The notes: generated by a model from the letters alone, not told the origin. A DNA stretch of 64,000 bases from Mixta intestinalis (GCF_009914055.1 NZ_CP028271.1:1054001-1118000); one strand, 5' to 3'; positions 43,780 to 53,008 are shown, counted from the stretch's first letter. Program-made: numbers and translations.

Positions 43780-45054
43780 ATGGAAAAGCTATCTTACGCG
43801 TCAGAAAGCGGTACATCGGCCTGGAACACCTACCTACAGCAAATCGATCGTGTTGCCCCTTACCTGGGTGAGTTATCACGCTGGATTGATACGCTGCGCC
43901 ATCCGAAACGCGCTCTGATTGTTGATATCCCCCTACAGATGGACGACGGTACTATCCGCCACTTTGAAGGCTTCCGCGTTCAGCACAATCTTTCCCGGGG
44001 TCCAGGTAAAGGGGGTATTCGCTACCATCCTGACGTGGACCTGAATGAAGTAATGGCCCTCTCCGCATGGATGACCATTAAATGCGCCGCGGTCAACCTG
44101 CCTTACGGCGGGGCGAAGGGCGGTATTCGCGTCGATCCTTTCTCACTCTCAGAGGGCGAGCTGGAGCGCCTGACGCGCCGCTATACCAGCGAAATCGGCC
44201 TGATCATCGGCCCGCAGCGCGATATCCCGGCCCCGGATGTCGGCACCAATGGCAAAGTCATGGCGTGGATGATGGATACCTATTCCATGAACCACGGCAC
44301 CACCATCACCGGCGTGGTGACCGGTAAGCCGATTCACCTCGGCGGCTCGCTGGGACGCGAAAAAGCTACCGGGCGCGGCGTGTTTGTTACCGGACGTGAA
44401 GTGGCCGGACGTGCCGGTATCGGCATCGAGGGCGCGAAAATCGCGGTACAGGGTTTTGGTAACGTAGGCAGCGAGGCGGCACGTCTGTTTGCCGAAGCGG
44501 GCGCGCGCGTGATTGCGATTCAGGATCATACCGCCACGCTGTTCAACGCTGACGGTATCGATCTGACCGCGCTCAGCGCATGGCAGAACAGCCACAAACA
44601 GATCGCTGGTTTCCCTGGCGCGCAAAATATCGACAGCGAAGCGTTTTGGACGGTGGAGATGGATATCTTTATTCCGGCGGCGCTGGAAGGCCAGATTACC
44701 CGCCAGCGTGCGGAAAAACTCAGCTGTAAGCTGGTGCTGGAAGGCGCAAACGGCCCGACTTACCCTGATGCGGACGATATCCTTAAAGCACGCGGCATTA
44801 CCGTGGTGCCGGACGTTATCTGTAACGCCGGTGGGGTAACGGTCAGCTACTTCGAATGGGTACAGGATATGGCAAGCTTCTTCTGGAGCGAAGAAGAGAT
44901 CAATGCGCGTATGGATAAGATCATGACGGATGCAATGGTACACGTGTGGGATAAAGCGGCAGAAAAAGAGTGTACGCTACGTACCGCTGCCTATATTGTC
45001 GCCTGCGAGCGTATCCTGATGGCGCGTAAAGATCGCGGTATCTATCCGGGTTAA
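43780..45054 (+). CDS. gdhA: Glu/Leu/Phe/Val dehydrogenase family: glutamate dehydrogenase
   Basis: A 424-residue protein with P-Y-G-G-A-K-G-G-I at about residues 108-116 (catalytic Lys in the A-K-G-G core), [10 protein letters not shown], and the Rossmann motif Q-G-F-G-N-V-G near 229. It converts glutamate to 2-oxoglutarate and ammonia or the reverse. In length and motifs it is like the NAD-dependent Bacillus RocG/GudB type, not the longer E. coli GdhA, so a catabolic role is possible. The gene symbol is used loosely. Confidence 0.88.
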   Translation: MEKLSYASESGTSAWNTYLQQIDRVAPYLGELSRWIDTLRHPKRALIVDIPLQMDDGTIRHFEGFRVQHNLSRGPGKGGIRYHPDVDLNEVMALSAWMTIKCAAVNLPYGGAKGGIRVDPFSLSEGELERLTRRYTSEIGLIIGPQRDIPAPDVGTNGKVMAWMMDTYSMNHGTTITGVVTGKPIHLGGSLGREKATGRGVFVTGREVAGRAGIGIEGAKIAVQGFGNVGSEAARLFAEAGARVIAIQDHTATLFNADGIDLTALSAWQNSHKQIAGFPGAQNIDSEAFWTVEMDIFIPAALEGQITRQRAEKLSCKLVLEGANGPTYPDADDILKARGITVVPDVICNAGGVTVSYFEWVQDMASFFWSEEEINARMDKIMTDAMVHVWDKAAEKECTLRTAAYIVACERILMARKDRGIYPG

Positions 45055-45065
45055 ACAGCCAGCGA

Positions 45066-45092
45066 CAGCGTGCGGAAACAGGCCGCACGCTG
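45066..45092 (+). terminator. Hairpin after glutamate dehydrogenase
   Basis: Ten-base-pair stem CAGCGTGCGG with CCGCACGCTG, seven-base loop. No T run follows, so its efficiency as a terminator is unsure. Confidence 0.5.
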
Positions 45093-45101
45093 CGCTATCC
45101 C

Positions 45102-45332
45102 TCAACGATTAATGCCGGGCCCTTTTTTTCCTCTGACGCGCCGTAGTCGATGGGTAAACAGCACCACATCTTTACGCAGCCACACGCGGGAGGAGAGCGG
45201 CGCGCGGTCCAGCGCCTCCGGCAGCGTTATACCTTCAACCGTACCTTGGTTACAGATAGCCCGAATTAAATCTTCTTCCCTGATCCCTGCATAGCGGGCG
45301 AACTCCAGCGCGGTAACGTGCAAACGTCCCAT
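45102..45332 (-). CDS. Hypothetical small DNA-binding-like protein
   Basis: A 76-residue protein, started at the second ATG because AGGAGG lies at better distance. M-G-R-L-H-V-T-A-L-E-F-A-R-Y-A-G-I-R-E-E-D-L resembles the helix-turn-helix of small excisionase-like proteins, and the C-terminus is strongly basic (R-R-V-R-G-K-K-G). It may bind DNA or RNA. I do not recognise the family. Confidence 0.5.
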   Translation of the reverse strand: MGRLHVTALEFARYAGIREEDLIRAICNQGTVEGITLPEALDRAPLSSRVWLRKDVVLFTHRLRRVRGKKGPGINR

Positions 45333-45495
45333 CATTACCTCCTTAAGCCAGGGGTGAGAAAGGTTAAATAAATTTGGCTTAAGATCTCTTTTTAACCCTT
45401 TTCAGGCAACAATACTTGATTGAAGTCAAGTTTAGCGGTAATTAAATATAAAGAAATTTAACCGTTTCGCTTGCTGACGCCTTGCGCAGGTGGGG

Positions 45496-45819
45496 TTAGC
45501 TGATGTGCATAATTGCACCGGGTGTTTTTAACATTTGAAAGAGTTCTTGCTGGCTGGCCTCGTTAACGTTAAGGCTCTGCCAGCCGTGCCGCCAGGTAAG
45601 ATGATGGATATGGCCCAGCTGACGCCACAGGGCGATCGCCGAGGCGGCAAGAGAACAGTTATCGTCGTTCTGGGCGCACTCTACGGTGGTGTGACTCTCT
45701 TCATCCAGCGCATTGATAAAAATATGCGTCGTGTCTGCGGGGATCACGGCACGCAGATCCTCCAGCATATCTGCGCTAACAGGATGCGAAAGACGCAGGA
45801 TAAATGTTGTTGATTTCAT
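45496..45819 (-). CDS. Hypothetical 107-residue protein
   Basis: ATG at 45819 with AGGGAGC before it gives M-K-S-T-T-F-I-L-R-L-S. The sequence alternates beta and alpha and contains an acidic, Cys-containing centre, C-A-Q-N-D-D-N-C, and a C-terminal L-W-R-Q-L-G-H-I-H-H-L-T-W. No signal peptide or membrane helix. Unknown function. Confidence 0.6.
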   Translation of the reverse strand: MKSTTFILRLSHPVSADMLEDLRAVIPADTTHIFINALDEESHTTVECAQNDDNCSLAASAIALWRQLGHIHHLTWRHGWQSLNVNEASQQELFQMLKTPGAIMHIS

Positions 45820-46065
45820 TATTGCTCCCTGATTGCATCTCATTCCACCGGCCTGACATCGGCCAGCCCTGCACAAACTCTGGTTCTTTTAGTGTACTAC
45901 CTGTAACAGAATAGCTATCGCGCGTTTGATGCGCTCTGCTTAACCCGTGGCGCCGTTTAGCGGCATGTGCAGGAAAAAGCTGAACCAGGCAAGATTGTGC
46001 CGCAGAATATGGTGGGGCGGATTGAATTTATTTCCCTGGTCTTTTTCTGTATCGCGTGGTCAGGA

Positions 46066-46092
46066 TAAAAAACAGCCCCAGTGACGAGGCTG
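46066..46092 (-). terminator. Terminator of yceI
   Basis: On the minus strand CAGCC...GGCTG closes a ten-base loop and is followed by TTTTTTA, about 27 bases after the yceI stop. Confidence 0.75.
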
Positions 46093-46118
46093 GAACAATC
46101 TTAAAAGGGCTAAGGGAA

Positions 46119-46706
46119 TTATTTATCCGCGTAGGCTTCGGTGGAAATTGTCAGGGTGACGTCATCGCTGACGGCAGGAATATACTGTGCCAGGCCAAAC
46201 TCAGAACGTTTCACCACTGCCGTAGCGTCAAAACCAATAGCCTGTTTTTTGAGCATGGGATGCTCGCCCTGTTTGTTGAGCGTGGCGTGAAGCGTGACCG
46301 GACGAGTAACGCCTTTCATCGTCAAATCACCCTGCACCTCATATTGTTGATTGCCTTTGCTGATAACGCGGGTGCTGCGGAACGTGGCTTCAGGATAAGT
46401 GCCGGTATTAAAATACTCGCCCGCCTTAAACTCTTTGGTCAGCGCATCAACGTGGGTATCCAGCGTATCCATCGGCAGTTTAACTTCAACTTTCGCTTTT
46501 TCCGGGTTTGCGCTATCAAAAACCAGCGTGCCGGAAACGTTAGAAATATCTGCGGTCGGGTGGGAAAAACCGAAATGTGACCAGCTCATCACGACAGAGG
46601 TATGCTCCGGGTTCAGCTGATACGTTTGTGCGGCGGCGTGGCCGAACTGCGCCCACAATCCCAGGCTCAGCGCCAGCGGCACAGCTATTTTTTTCATGCT
46701 CAACAT
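46119..46706 (-). CDS. yceI: YceI-family periplasmic protein
   Basis: A 195-residue protein with a signal peptide (M-L-S-M-K-K-I-A, cut near A-A-A-Q) and the YceI barrel: Y-Q-L-N-P-E-H-T-S-V, then F-S-H-P-T-A-D-I and L-T-M-K-G-V-T-R-P-V. YceI proteins form a lipid-binding beta barrel that holds polyisoprenoids, induced by base in E. coli. A second ATG at 46697 is also possible. No cytochrome b561 gene lies beside it. Confidence 0.9.
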   Translation of the reverse strand: MLSMKKIAVPLALSLGLWAQFGHAAAQTYQLNPEHTSVVMSWSHFGFSHPTADISNVSGTLVFDSANPEKAKVEVKLPMDTLDTHVDALTKEFKAGEYFNTGTYPEATFRSTRVISKGNQQYEVQGDLTMKGVTRPVTLHATLNKQGEHPMLKKQAIGFDATAVVKRSEFGLAQYIPAVSDDVTLTISTEAYADK

Positions 46707-46926
46707 AACAACAATCCTGCAATCGCTAAAAGGATTTTAAGTGTGGTCGCTGAGCAGCGAAACGGAAAGCAAAGATAATTGTTTTTGTTTATCAAATAAT
46801 TTGACCTTCACTCAGCGGGCGAATGATCTTTTCTCTTCGGGTTTTACTGCGATTAGCGGGTGTTATGGCGTTAAGGATAGCTATGCCGCGCATTTGCTAT
46901 ATTTAAGAAAACAACAGGAGGAGAGC

Positions 46927-47127
46927 ATGGATCTGAATATTGAGAAACATCAGATGGCTGACGGCAATTATGAGTATCGGGCAAGCTGTGATCAGCCGGG
47001 CTATCGCTTTACGCTCATTGGTAAAGGCAAAACCGCAACCGAAGCGGATGAAAACCTGCGTAACAATCTCAGCGAGATGAAAAACCGGCTCGATGAAATT
47101 ATGCAGATCAGTAAAGTCTCTGCCTGA
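46927..47127 (+). CDS. Hypothetical 66-residue protein
   Basis: The ATG at 46927, right after AGGAGGAGAG, is far better than the long upstream open frame. The protein starts M-D-L-N-I-E-K-H and has a beta hairpin and C-terminal helix with E-A-D-E-N-L-R-N-N-L-S-E-M-K, a shape seen in HicB-like or small RNase-H-like folds. Unknown function. Confidence 0.55.
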   Translation: MDLNIEKHQMADGNYEYRASCDQPGYRFTLIGKGKTATEADENLRNNLSEMKNRLDEIMQISKVSA

Positions 47128-47378
47128 CCATTTTTATTATTTTCCAGCGCGACGGTAAATTATCCGTCGCCCTCTTTAAGCCACGTATTATTTAAATTGC
47201 TTTAATGCTTAAGAGTAAGACAATTCATTGAAGCTAATTTAAAACCTGTCGATAATCCGTTGCGACGGCGCTAAGCCCGTTTCTATCCCGAAATCCACAA
47301 CGTCGAAAGAATGCCGTATCCCGTCAGGATGAGTGGGTAGTGCTGGCTTTTCGGGAATTGTTTCTGTCGGAGAATATA

Positions 47379-49265
47379 TTGGCTACAAAAACGACGCGTC
47401 ACTCCTGGTTTGATTCTGACGCTCAGGCAGCAAGCAGTTCAACCACCAGCACCGGTTATTATCACAACGTCCCCACGGTACATTACAGCATCAGCGAAGC
47501 CGCCGTACAGCTTACCCGCAGCGGGCAGAGCTGGAACGGTTATCAGGTTTACAATAAACCGGTGTCGCTCAGCTTCGCTTTTATCGATAACGTGGCGGCC
47601 TCGCCGCGCGGCGACAAAGGCATTGTCGCCTTTAACAGCGCGCAGAAGACGGCAGCGCTCCAGTCGTTACAGGCCTGGGCGGATGTGGCTAACGTGCATT
47701 TTACCCAGGTAACCTCCGGTGCCCGGCTGACCTTTGCCAACTACACGCAGTTTGCCAACGGGCAACAGGCTAACGATCAGGCGTATGCCTATCTTCCCAG
47801 CGCCAATAAGGCTGGTGGGACGATGTGGTTTGATTACAACATCAACAATATTCGCTCGCCCGATAAATATGAATATGGCCGTCAGACGCTGACGCATGAG
47901 CTGGGTCACGCGCTGGGGCTGAGCCATCCGGGCACCTATAACAGCGGCACCGGCGTTATCTCTTACAGTGCCAGCGCCAGCTACATTGAGGATTCACGTC
48001 AGTACACGCTGATGAGCTACTGGAGCGAAACCAACACCGGCGCCAATTTCCACGGGCACTATGCCGTGGCACCGTTGCTGGATGATATTGCCGCGATTCA
48101 GCGCCTTTACGGCGCGAATATGAGCACGCGTACTGGCAACACCGTTTATGGCTTTTCTTCAAACAGCGGGCGTGACTACTACAGCGCGACGAACGGCACT
48201 GATGCGCTGATCTTCTCCGTCTGGGATGCCGGCGGCAACGATACCTTTAATTTTTCCGGCTACACCCAGAATCAGCTAATCAATCTTAACGCCGGAACCT
48301 TCTCTAACGTTGGCGGGTTGACGGGCAATGTCTCCATCGCGCTGGGCGTGGTGATTGAGAACGCCATTGCCGGTAACGGCAACGATACGCTGCTCGGCAA
48401 CAGTGCCGCTAACCTGCTGCGCGGTAACGGCGGTGCCGATCGGCTCTATGGCTATGACAGTAACGATACGCTGTATGGCGATAGCGGCAATGACCAGCTT
48501 TATGGTGGTAACGGCAACGATCTGCTGTACGGCGGTAACGGCAACGACACGCTGTATGGCGAGAACGGTATTGACCGGCTCTACGGCGGTGAAAATGACG
48601 ATACGCTGTACGGCGGTAACGGCAATGACACGCTGTATGGCGAAAACGGTATTGACCGGCTCTACGGCGGTGAAAATGACGATGCGTTGTACGGCGGCAA
48701 CGGTAATGACACGCTGTATGGCGAGAACGGCAACGACCGGCTCTACGGCGGTGAAAATGACGATACGCTGTATGGCGGCAACGGCAATGACACGCTGTAC
48801 GGCGAAAACGGCAACGATCGGCTCTACGGCGGAAGCGGCAATAACGCGCTGTATGGCGGTAATGGCAACGATCAGCTGTTTGGCGATAGCGGCAGCGATC
48901 GGCTGGAGGGAGGGGCGGGTAACGATCGTCTTTATGGCGGCGGTGGAGCGGATAAGCTCTACGGCGGCGACGGCAACGATGTGTTCGTCTTTACGCGCGC
49001 CAGCGATTCACTCCCGGCACTGCGGGATATGATCGGCGACTTTACCAGCGGGCGTGACAAAATCGATCTTTCCGCACTGAACGGCAGCGCGCATCCGCTG
49101 CATTTCGTTACAAACTTTACCGGCAAGCTCGGCGAGATGCAGATGATCTGGGATGTGAAGGCCCATCTGACCCACCTCAGCCTGAATCTGTCGGGGGATA
49201 GCCATCCCGATATGACGATTGATATCGCTGCGCATCCCAATGCGCGCCTCGATTTTATTGTTTAA
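47379..49265 (+). CDS. Serralysin-like RTX metalloprotease
   Basis: I choose the TTG at 47379 (M-A-T-K-T-T-R-H-S-W) with GGAG eight bases before it; a GTG at 47340 is possible but has no ribosome site. The 628-residue protein has the zinc site H-E-L-G-H-A-L-G-L-S-H at residues 173-183 and the Met-turn T-L-M-S-Y-W at 211. RTX repeats G-G-x-G-N-D-x-L-Y run from about 335 to 560, including four 81-base units at 48537-48860. The C-terminus L-D-F-I-V is the type I secretion signal of serralysins. The usual proteases have ~480 residues; the extra length is repeats. No secretion genes or inhibitor lie beside it. Confidence 0.9.
   Translation: MATKTTRHSWFDSDAQAASSSTTSTGYYHNVPTVHYSISEAAVQLTRSGQSWNGYQVYNKPVSLSFAFIDNVAASPRGDKGIVAFNSAQKTAALQSLQAWADVANVHFTQVTSGARLTFANYTQFANGQQANDQAYAYLPSANKAGGTMWFDYNINNIRSPDKYEYGRQTLTHELGHALGLSHPGTYNSGTGVISYSASASYIEDSRQYTLMSYWSETNTGANFHGHYAVAPLLDDIAAIQRLYGANMSTRTGNTVYGFSSNSGRDYYSATNGTDALIFSVWDAGGNDTFNFSGYTQNQLINLNAGTFSNVGGLTGNVSIALGVVIENAIAGNGNDTLLGNSAANLLRGNGGADRLYGYDSNDTLYGDSGNDQLYGGNGNDLLYGGNGNDTLYGENGIDRLYGGENDDTLYGGNGNDTLYGENGIDRLYGGENDDALYGGNGNDTLYGENGNDRLYGGENDDTLYGGNGNDTLYGENGNDRLYGGSGNNALYGGNGNDQLFGDSGSDRLEGGAGNDRLYGGGGADKLYGGDGNDVFVFTRASDSLPALRDMIGDFTSGRDKIDLSALNGSAHPLHFVTNFTGKLGEMQMIWDVKAHLTHLSLNLSGDSHPDMTIDIAAHPNARLDFIV
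48537..48860 (+). repeat. Four 81-base tandem repeats encoding RTX units
   Basis: Units start at 48537, 48618, 48699 and 48780; each encodes 27 residues of the form N-G-N-D-T-L-Y-G-E-N-G, then D-R-L-Y-G-G. The first three are almost identical, the last diverges at its end. They look like recent in-frame duplications within the calcium-binding region of the metalloprotease. Confidence 0.9.
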
Positions 49266-49368
49266 AGCAACAATGGCTCGACTTTATGGCTAAGGCTGAA
49301 TAATATCCTCTCTGCTACGCTTATAAGGACATTAAGTTTTTTTATCGTCAATTAATGGAGGATGATAC

Positions 49369-49809
49369 ATGGGTCTGTTTAGCTTTGTGAAAGACGCAGG
49401 AGAGAAACTGTGGGATGCGGTAACGCATAATACAGAACAGCAGGACGTTAAAATCAAGGAGCATTTACAGAAAACCGGCATTCCGGATGCGGATAAAGTG
49501 CAGGTTGAAGTTAAAGACGGCAAGGCAACGGTCACTGGCGAAGGTCTTAGCCAGGAAGCCAAAGAGAAGATCCTGGTAGCGGTAGGTAACGTTGCCGGTA
49601 TCAGCGACGTCGACGATAAGGTTGCCGTGGCGCAGCCTGCCGAAGAGAGCCGTTTTTATACCGTGAAGAAAGGCGATACGCTGAGCGCTATTGCTAAAGA
49701 AATGTACGGCAACGCGAACGAATATAATAAAATCTTTGAAGCGAATAAGCCGATGTTGAGCAGCCCCGATAAGATCTATCCGGGACAAACGCTGCGCATT
49801 CCGCAATAA
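49369..49809 (+). CDS. lysM: LysM/BON-domain potassium-binding protein (Kbp)
   Basis: A 146-residue protein: BON domain at about residues 25-90 ([12 protein letters not shown]) and LysM domain at about 96-145 ([13 protein letters not shown]). This is the layout of E. coli YgaU/Kbp, a cytoplasmic potassium sensor or binding protein. No signal peptide. A terminator follows closely, so it is monocistronic. Confidence 0.92.
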   Translation: MGLFSFVKDAGEKLWDAVTHNTEQQDVKIKEHLQKTGIPDADKVQVEVKDGKATVTGEGLSQEAKEKILVAVGNVAGISDVDDKVAVAQPAEESRFYTVKKGDTLSAIAKEMYGNANEYNKIFEANKPMLSSPDKIYPGQTLRIPQ

Positions 49810-49817
49810 CTTATCAG

Positions 49818-49841
49818 GCCCGCCATCCGGCGGGCTTTTTC
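49818..49841 (+). terminator. Terminator of lysM
   Basis: Perfect stem GCCCGCC with GGCGGGC around ATCC, followed by TTTTT. Confidence 0.9.
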
Positions 49842-50022
49842 CCCTCTTTTACCCTTCTTTTTTGCTCCCTTCGCGGCGTGATGCCCGTTTTTTACCGCCT
49901 GTTTTTCCCTGCGTTAGCGCGTCCTTAACCACGTTTTTATTGCGGCTATTTCGATAAGAAGATTCGATTGTTAGCATAAATAAAAAGCGTATAGTTAAAT
50001 GCGTAAACGGAGGGTTGGCAAA

Positions 50023-50271
50023 ATGTTAAGAGATCACTTGCATATTCATGAACACGACACGCTGGAGCGTGTGGAAGAGATTCAACTGAAAAATCGCGGG
50101 CAGGAAGAGATTACGACGTGGTCGATTAAAGGACCGGACGGCACGTTGAAAGGGCAGGTTATGCTGTTTGATAAATTTTGCAGCCGCCGTTCGTGGCCGG
50201 TGAACTACCGTATTACGCAGCGGGACAGTCATGGCAGGGTGGTGATCGATAAGCTGATGGACAGCCTGTAA
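50023..50271 (+). CDS. Hypothetical 82-residue protein
   Basis: ATG 50023, behind GGAGGG, gives M-L-R-D-H-L-H-I-H-E-H-D, an acidic, His-rich start, followed by a beta-rich domain with T-T-W-S-I-K-G-P-D-G-T and a C-terminal V-V-I-D-K-L-M. No transport signal. I do not recognise the family. Confidence 0.6.
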   Translation: MLRDHLHIHEHDTLERVEEIQLKNRGQEEITTWSIKGPDGTLKGQVMLFDKFCSRRSWPVNYRITQRDSHGRVVIDKLMDSL

Positions 50272-50312
50272 GCACGGCGCAGTAAGCCAGTCGCGTTTGT
50301 CATGGTGAATGA

Positions 50313-50354
50313 CAAGAGGATAGCCGGGACAATCATCTCCCCGTTATCCTCTTG
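50313..50354. terminator. Hairpin between convergent genes
   Basis: Arms CAAGAGGATA and TATCCTCTTG pair perfectly (ten base pairs) around a longer loop with further GC pairing. It is placed between the 82-residue protein gene and the opposite alcohol dehydrogenase gene and probably stops transcription both ways. Confidence 0.65.
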
Positions 50355-50360
50355 CAACAG

Positions 50361-51527
50361 TCAGGGCATAAATACCGCTCTGACGCAGCCATCCTCTTTA
50401 TTCTTAAACATCTCGTAGCCTTTTGGCGCCTCTTCCAGCGAAAAATGATGCGTGGCCATAAAGGCAGGATTGAGTTCACCTTTGGCAACATGATCGAGCA
50501 GGCGATGCATATAGCGCTGTCCATGCTGCTGAGCGGTACGAATCGTCAGGCTTTTATTGATCATCAGCCCCAGCGGGAATTTATCCATCACGCCGTAAAC
50601 GCCCAGAATCGAGATATTGCCGCCTTTACGACAGGAGTAGAGCGCCTGACGCAGCGCCGCGCCAACATCCGTTTCCAGATGCAGCAGCTGTTTCGTGCGA
50701 TCGTAAACCTGACTCAGCCCTTCGCCGCGTGCTTCCATGCCAACCGCGTCAATACAGCTATCGGGGCCGCGTCCGCCGGTCAGCTCCAGCAAGGCTTCAT
50801 GAATATCGGCCTTGCTGTAATCGAGCGTAATCGCCCCGGCATAATCGCGTGCCATTGCCAGCCGTTCCGGATAGCGATCGATGGCGATGACCTGATGCGC
50901 CCCCATCAGCCAGGCGCTCTGCATCGCCATCAGACCAACGCCGCCGCAGCCCCAGACCGCTACGGTATCGCCGGGATGAATATTGCAGAAATCCGCGCCC
51001 ATATAGCCAGTTGGTGCTGCATCGGAGAGAAACAGCGCCTGCTGGTCGCTGACCTCGTCTGGCACCACGAAACAGTCGTTATCGGCGAACGGAACGCGTA
51101 CATACTCCGCGTGGGATCCGGCGTAGCCGCCGAAAGCGTGGCTGTAAGCGTAGATGCCCGCCGTTGCATGACCTAATATCGGCTCGCCCTGTTCCCAGTG
51201 CGGGTTGGTATTATCGCAACAGGAGGGCAGTTCGTGCTGGCAATACCAGCAGGAGCCACAGGAAATAAAAGAGGGAACCACCACCCGATCGCCGCGCCTG
51301 ATATTTTTGACTGCGCTGCCGACTTCCACCACTTCCCCCATAAACTCGTGACCGAGAATATCGCCTTCGCGCATGGTGGGGATCAGCCCGTCAATAACGT
51401 GCAGATCCGAGCCGCAGGTGGTGGTCAAACTCACTTTAATAATGGCATCGTGCGGATTCAGCAGCGCCGGGTCCGCGACGGTTTCTACGCGTAGATCGTT
51501 TACGCCATTCCAGCAAAGCGCTCGCAT
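50361..51527 (-). CDS. Zinc-dependent alcohol / formaldehyde dehydrogenase-like protein
   Basis: A 388-residue medium-chain dehydrogenase. Catalytic zinc Cys in T-T-C-G-S-D-L-H and His in L-G-H-E-F-M-G; structural zinc Cys in S-C-G-S-C-W-Y-C and further C-C; nucleotide site W-G-C-G-G-V-G. The form is that of glutathione-independent formaldehyde dehydrogenases and their unclassified relatives. It follows the SRPBCC gene with a one-base overlap, so the two are translated together. Confidence 0.85.
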   Translation of the reverse strand: MRALCWNGVNDLRVETVADPALLNPHDAIIKVSLTTTCGSDLHVIDGLIPTMREGDILGHEFMGEVVEVGSAVKNIRRGDRVVVPSFISCGSCWYCQHELPSCCDNTNPHWEQGEPILGHATAGIYAYSHAFGGYAGSHAEYVRVPFADNDCFVVPDEVSDQQALFLSDAAPTGYMGADFCNIHPGDTVAVWGCGGVGLMAMQSAWLMGAHQVIAIDRYPERLAMARDYAGAITLDYSKADIHEALLELTGGRGPDSCIDAVGMEARGEGLSQVYDRTKQLLHLETDVGAALRQALYSCRKGGNISILGVYGVMDKFPLGLMINKSLTIRTAQQHGQRYMHRLLDHVAKGELNPAFMATHHFSLEEAPKGYEMFKNKEDGCVRAVFMP

Positions 51528-52066
51528 TATGCCTCCTCATCTTTTCGGCTGTCATGTCGGCCAGCGGGCTGCCCGTCGAGGCCAGGAATTTCGCCAGTTT
51601 CGGCCAGGCTTTTAAAACGATGCAGCGCCTTACTGAGCTGCTCTTTCGGGAAAAGATCGAGAAAGGCGGTGACCTTTTTCCCCAGCGCGCCGCCGGGCGG
51701 GTTAAAGCGCAGCGTAAGCGTGAGCTCGGTTCCCCATTCGCCTGGGGCCGGGCGAAACTGCAACATCCCTTCGTTGGGCACATCGGCACCTTCCAGCGAT
51801 TCCCAGGCGATAACCACGCCGGGCTGCTGATCGGTTATACGGCTGCGCCAGCGATAGCTTTTTTTCAGCGGTCCCTCAACATGCCATTCGGCTTCTGTAT
51901 CGTTTATGACGCTAATTTCCGCGAAGTGACGCATAACTTGCGGCAGCGTAGCGGGATCGCGCCATAATGCATAGAGCCGATCGGCAGGCTGGCCAACGGT
52001 AATCCAGCGGCGTAGCATCACTTCATGCGCCTTATGGGCGCCAGTCGGTTGAGCTTTCTTACTCAC
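51527..52066 (-). CDS. SRPBCC-family protein (polyketide cyclase-like fold)
   Basis: Frame open to 52087, but the GTG at 52066 sits behind GGAGGTCTT and gives a 179-residue protein. The body has the START/SRPBCC pattern: W-I-T-V-G-Q-P-A-D-R-L-Y-A-L-W-R, then Y-R-W-R-S-R-I-T-D-Q and I-A-W-E-S-L-E-G-A-D-V. Such proteins bind a hydrophobic ligand. It forms an operon with the zinc dehydrogenase, so they may handle the same compound. Confidence 0.75.
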   Translation of the reverse strand: MSKKAQPTGAHKAHEVMLRRWITVGQPADRLYALWRDPATLPQVMRHFAEISVINDTEAEWHVEGPLKKSYRWRSRITDQQPGVVIAWESLEGADVPNEGMLQFRPAPGEWGTELTLTLRFNPPGGALGKKVTAFLDLFPKEQLSKALHRFKSLAETGEIPGLDGQPAGRHDSRKDEEA

Positions 52067-52164
52067 AAGACCTCCGGTAGTGAACAACGGTGCTTATTCA
52101 GTCTGTGAAGGGTGGGTCACCCGGCATATCACTCCGTCGCGCCGTCACAGCGCACGGGGCAAAC

Positions 52165-52341
52165 TCAGAAGAGATGAAAATGGTGACGCAGGCTGAAAAA
52201 GCCCCAGTAGATAACCGATGCCACCAGATAGGCCCAGCAGCCCCACCAGGCCACCGGGTCACGTTTATTTTTCTCTTTTGGCAAATTGATAAATAGATAA
52301 AACGCAGCGGCAATCAGCGCAATAAAGTAGAAAATCTTCAA
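52165..52341 (-). CDS. Small (58-residue) membrane protein, TTG start
   Basis: A short frame with a near-perfect AGGAGG ribosome site before a TTG start. The product begins M-K-I-F-Y-F-I-A-L-I-A-A-A-F-Y-L, a clear membrane helix, then a basic loop (P-K-E-K-N-K-R) and a second, Trp-rich hydrophobic helix (A-W-W-G-C-W-A-Y-L-V-A-S-V). This is the layout of the many small inner-membrane proteins; I cannot name it. It lies just upstream of the SRPBCC gene and reads the same way. Confidence 0.65.
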   Translation of the reverse strand: MKIFYFIALIAAAFYLFINLPKEKNKRDPVAWWGCWAYLVASVIYWGFFSLRHHFHLF

Positions 52342-52787
52342 CTTATCCTCCTTTTTTCCTTACCCTGTCACAACATAGCGATGTAAAAGCTATAGCACAG
52401 AAGCGTAAATAAGGAGAATTCGGCGCAGTATTAACAGGCGCTGCTGCTGGTGCGGCAATATGTCTGCGTTAAGTTCCGGTTTACGCATCAGACGCTGACG
52501 GTTAGGCCGCCCGGTCACGGCATCGAGGTAGCCGGTGACGTACAGGTATCGAGAAAGGCGGCGGTCAGGCGCGCCAGCGTCACCGGTGTGATCTGTCTGC
52601 TGCCCGCCGCTTGCTGTGAACGGGGATATTTGGGTAAGCATATTTGTCCGCCCGGCGTCGGAACAGCAGTTAAAAGCAGTGATCATACGCAGCGGGCTAT
52701 TGGCGCATTGGGGTTTTGCTTTAATTTTACTTTCCGTTCAGTTTCTCATTCTGCCATAGCTGTGCCAGGTTTATAGGGGAGGAAACG
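52342..52787 (-). pseudogene. Intergenic region with possible GGDEF-domain relic
   Basis: The minus-strand open frame at 52390-52686 contains Y-L-D-A-V-T-G-R-P-N-R-Q-R-L-M, resembling the start of GGDEF domains (D-A-L-T-G-L-x-N-R-R), but nothing of the active site. It is probably a decayed fragment of a diguanylate cyclase gene. The rest of the 446-base region has no other recognised feature. Confidence 0.3.
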
Positions 52788-52997
52788 ATGATGAAACGAG
52801 ATGCACTGAGCGAAGAGTATTATGATGAGGTTTGTCGGGTGATTGGCGATGCGGTGATCGTACTGGCGGAAAGCGGGTTTGATACCGAACGCAACACGCT
52901 GGCCAGCCTGCTGTGGCAAACGCGCCTGCGCCGTCATGACAGCGATCGTGACGAGCAAAAGGTGCTGGAGCACGCCATCAGGCTGATTAAGGTCTGA
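52788..52997 (+). CDS. Small helical protein, YmgB/AriR-like
   Basis: A 69-residue protein behind GGGGAGGAAAC. It is helical throughout, with V-C-R-V-I-G-D-A-V-I-V-L-A-E-S-G and a C-terminal L-E-H-A-I-R-L-I-K that recalls the Hha-like fold of the YmgB family, but the match is loose. A role in biofilm or stress control is a guess. Confidence 0.5.
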   Translation: MMKRDALSEEYYDEVCRVIGDAVIVLAESGFDTERNTLASLLWQTRLRRHDSDRDEQKVLEHAIRLIKV

Positions 52998-53008
52998 ACC
53001 ACTTTCGC

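Noticed and set aside
48370..48970. Regular repeats that could suggest a CRISPR array
   Set aside because: The period is 27 bases within an open reading frame and encodes RTX nonapeptides; there are no unique spacers.
48355..49032. Long open frame (225 residues) in another frame of the RTX region
   Set aside because: The frame is kept open only by the repeated DNA of the metalloprotease gene; the product is a low-complexity Thr/Met/Cys repeat without any own start signal.
50352..51176. 274-residue open frame opposite the zinc dehydrogenase gene
   Set aside because: Antisense to a gene with complete zinc and nucleotide motifs; no initiation site.
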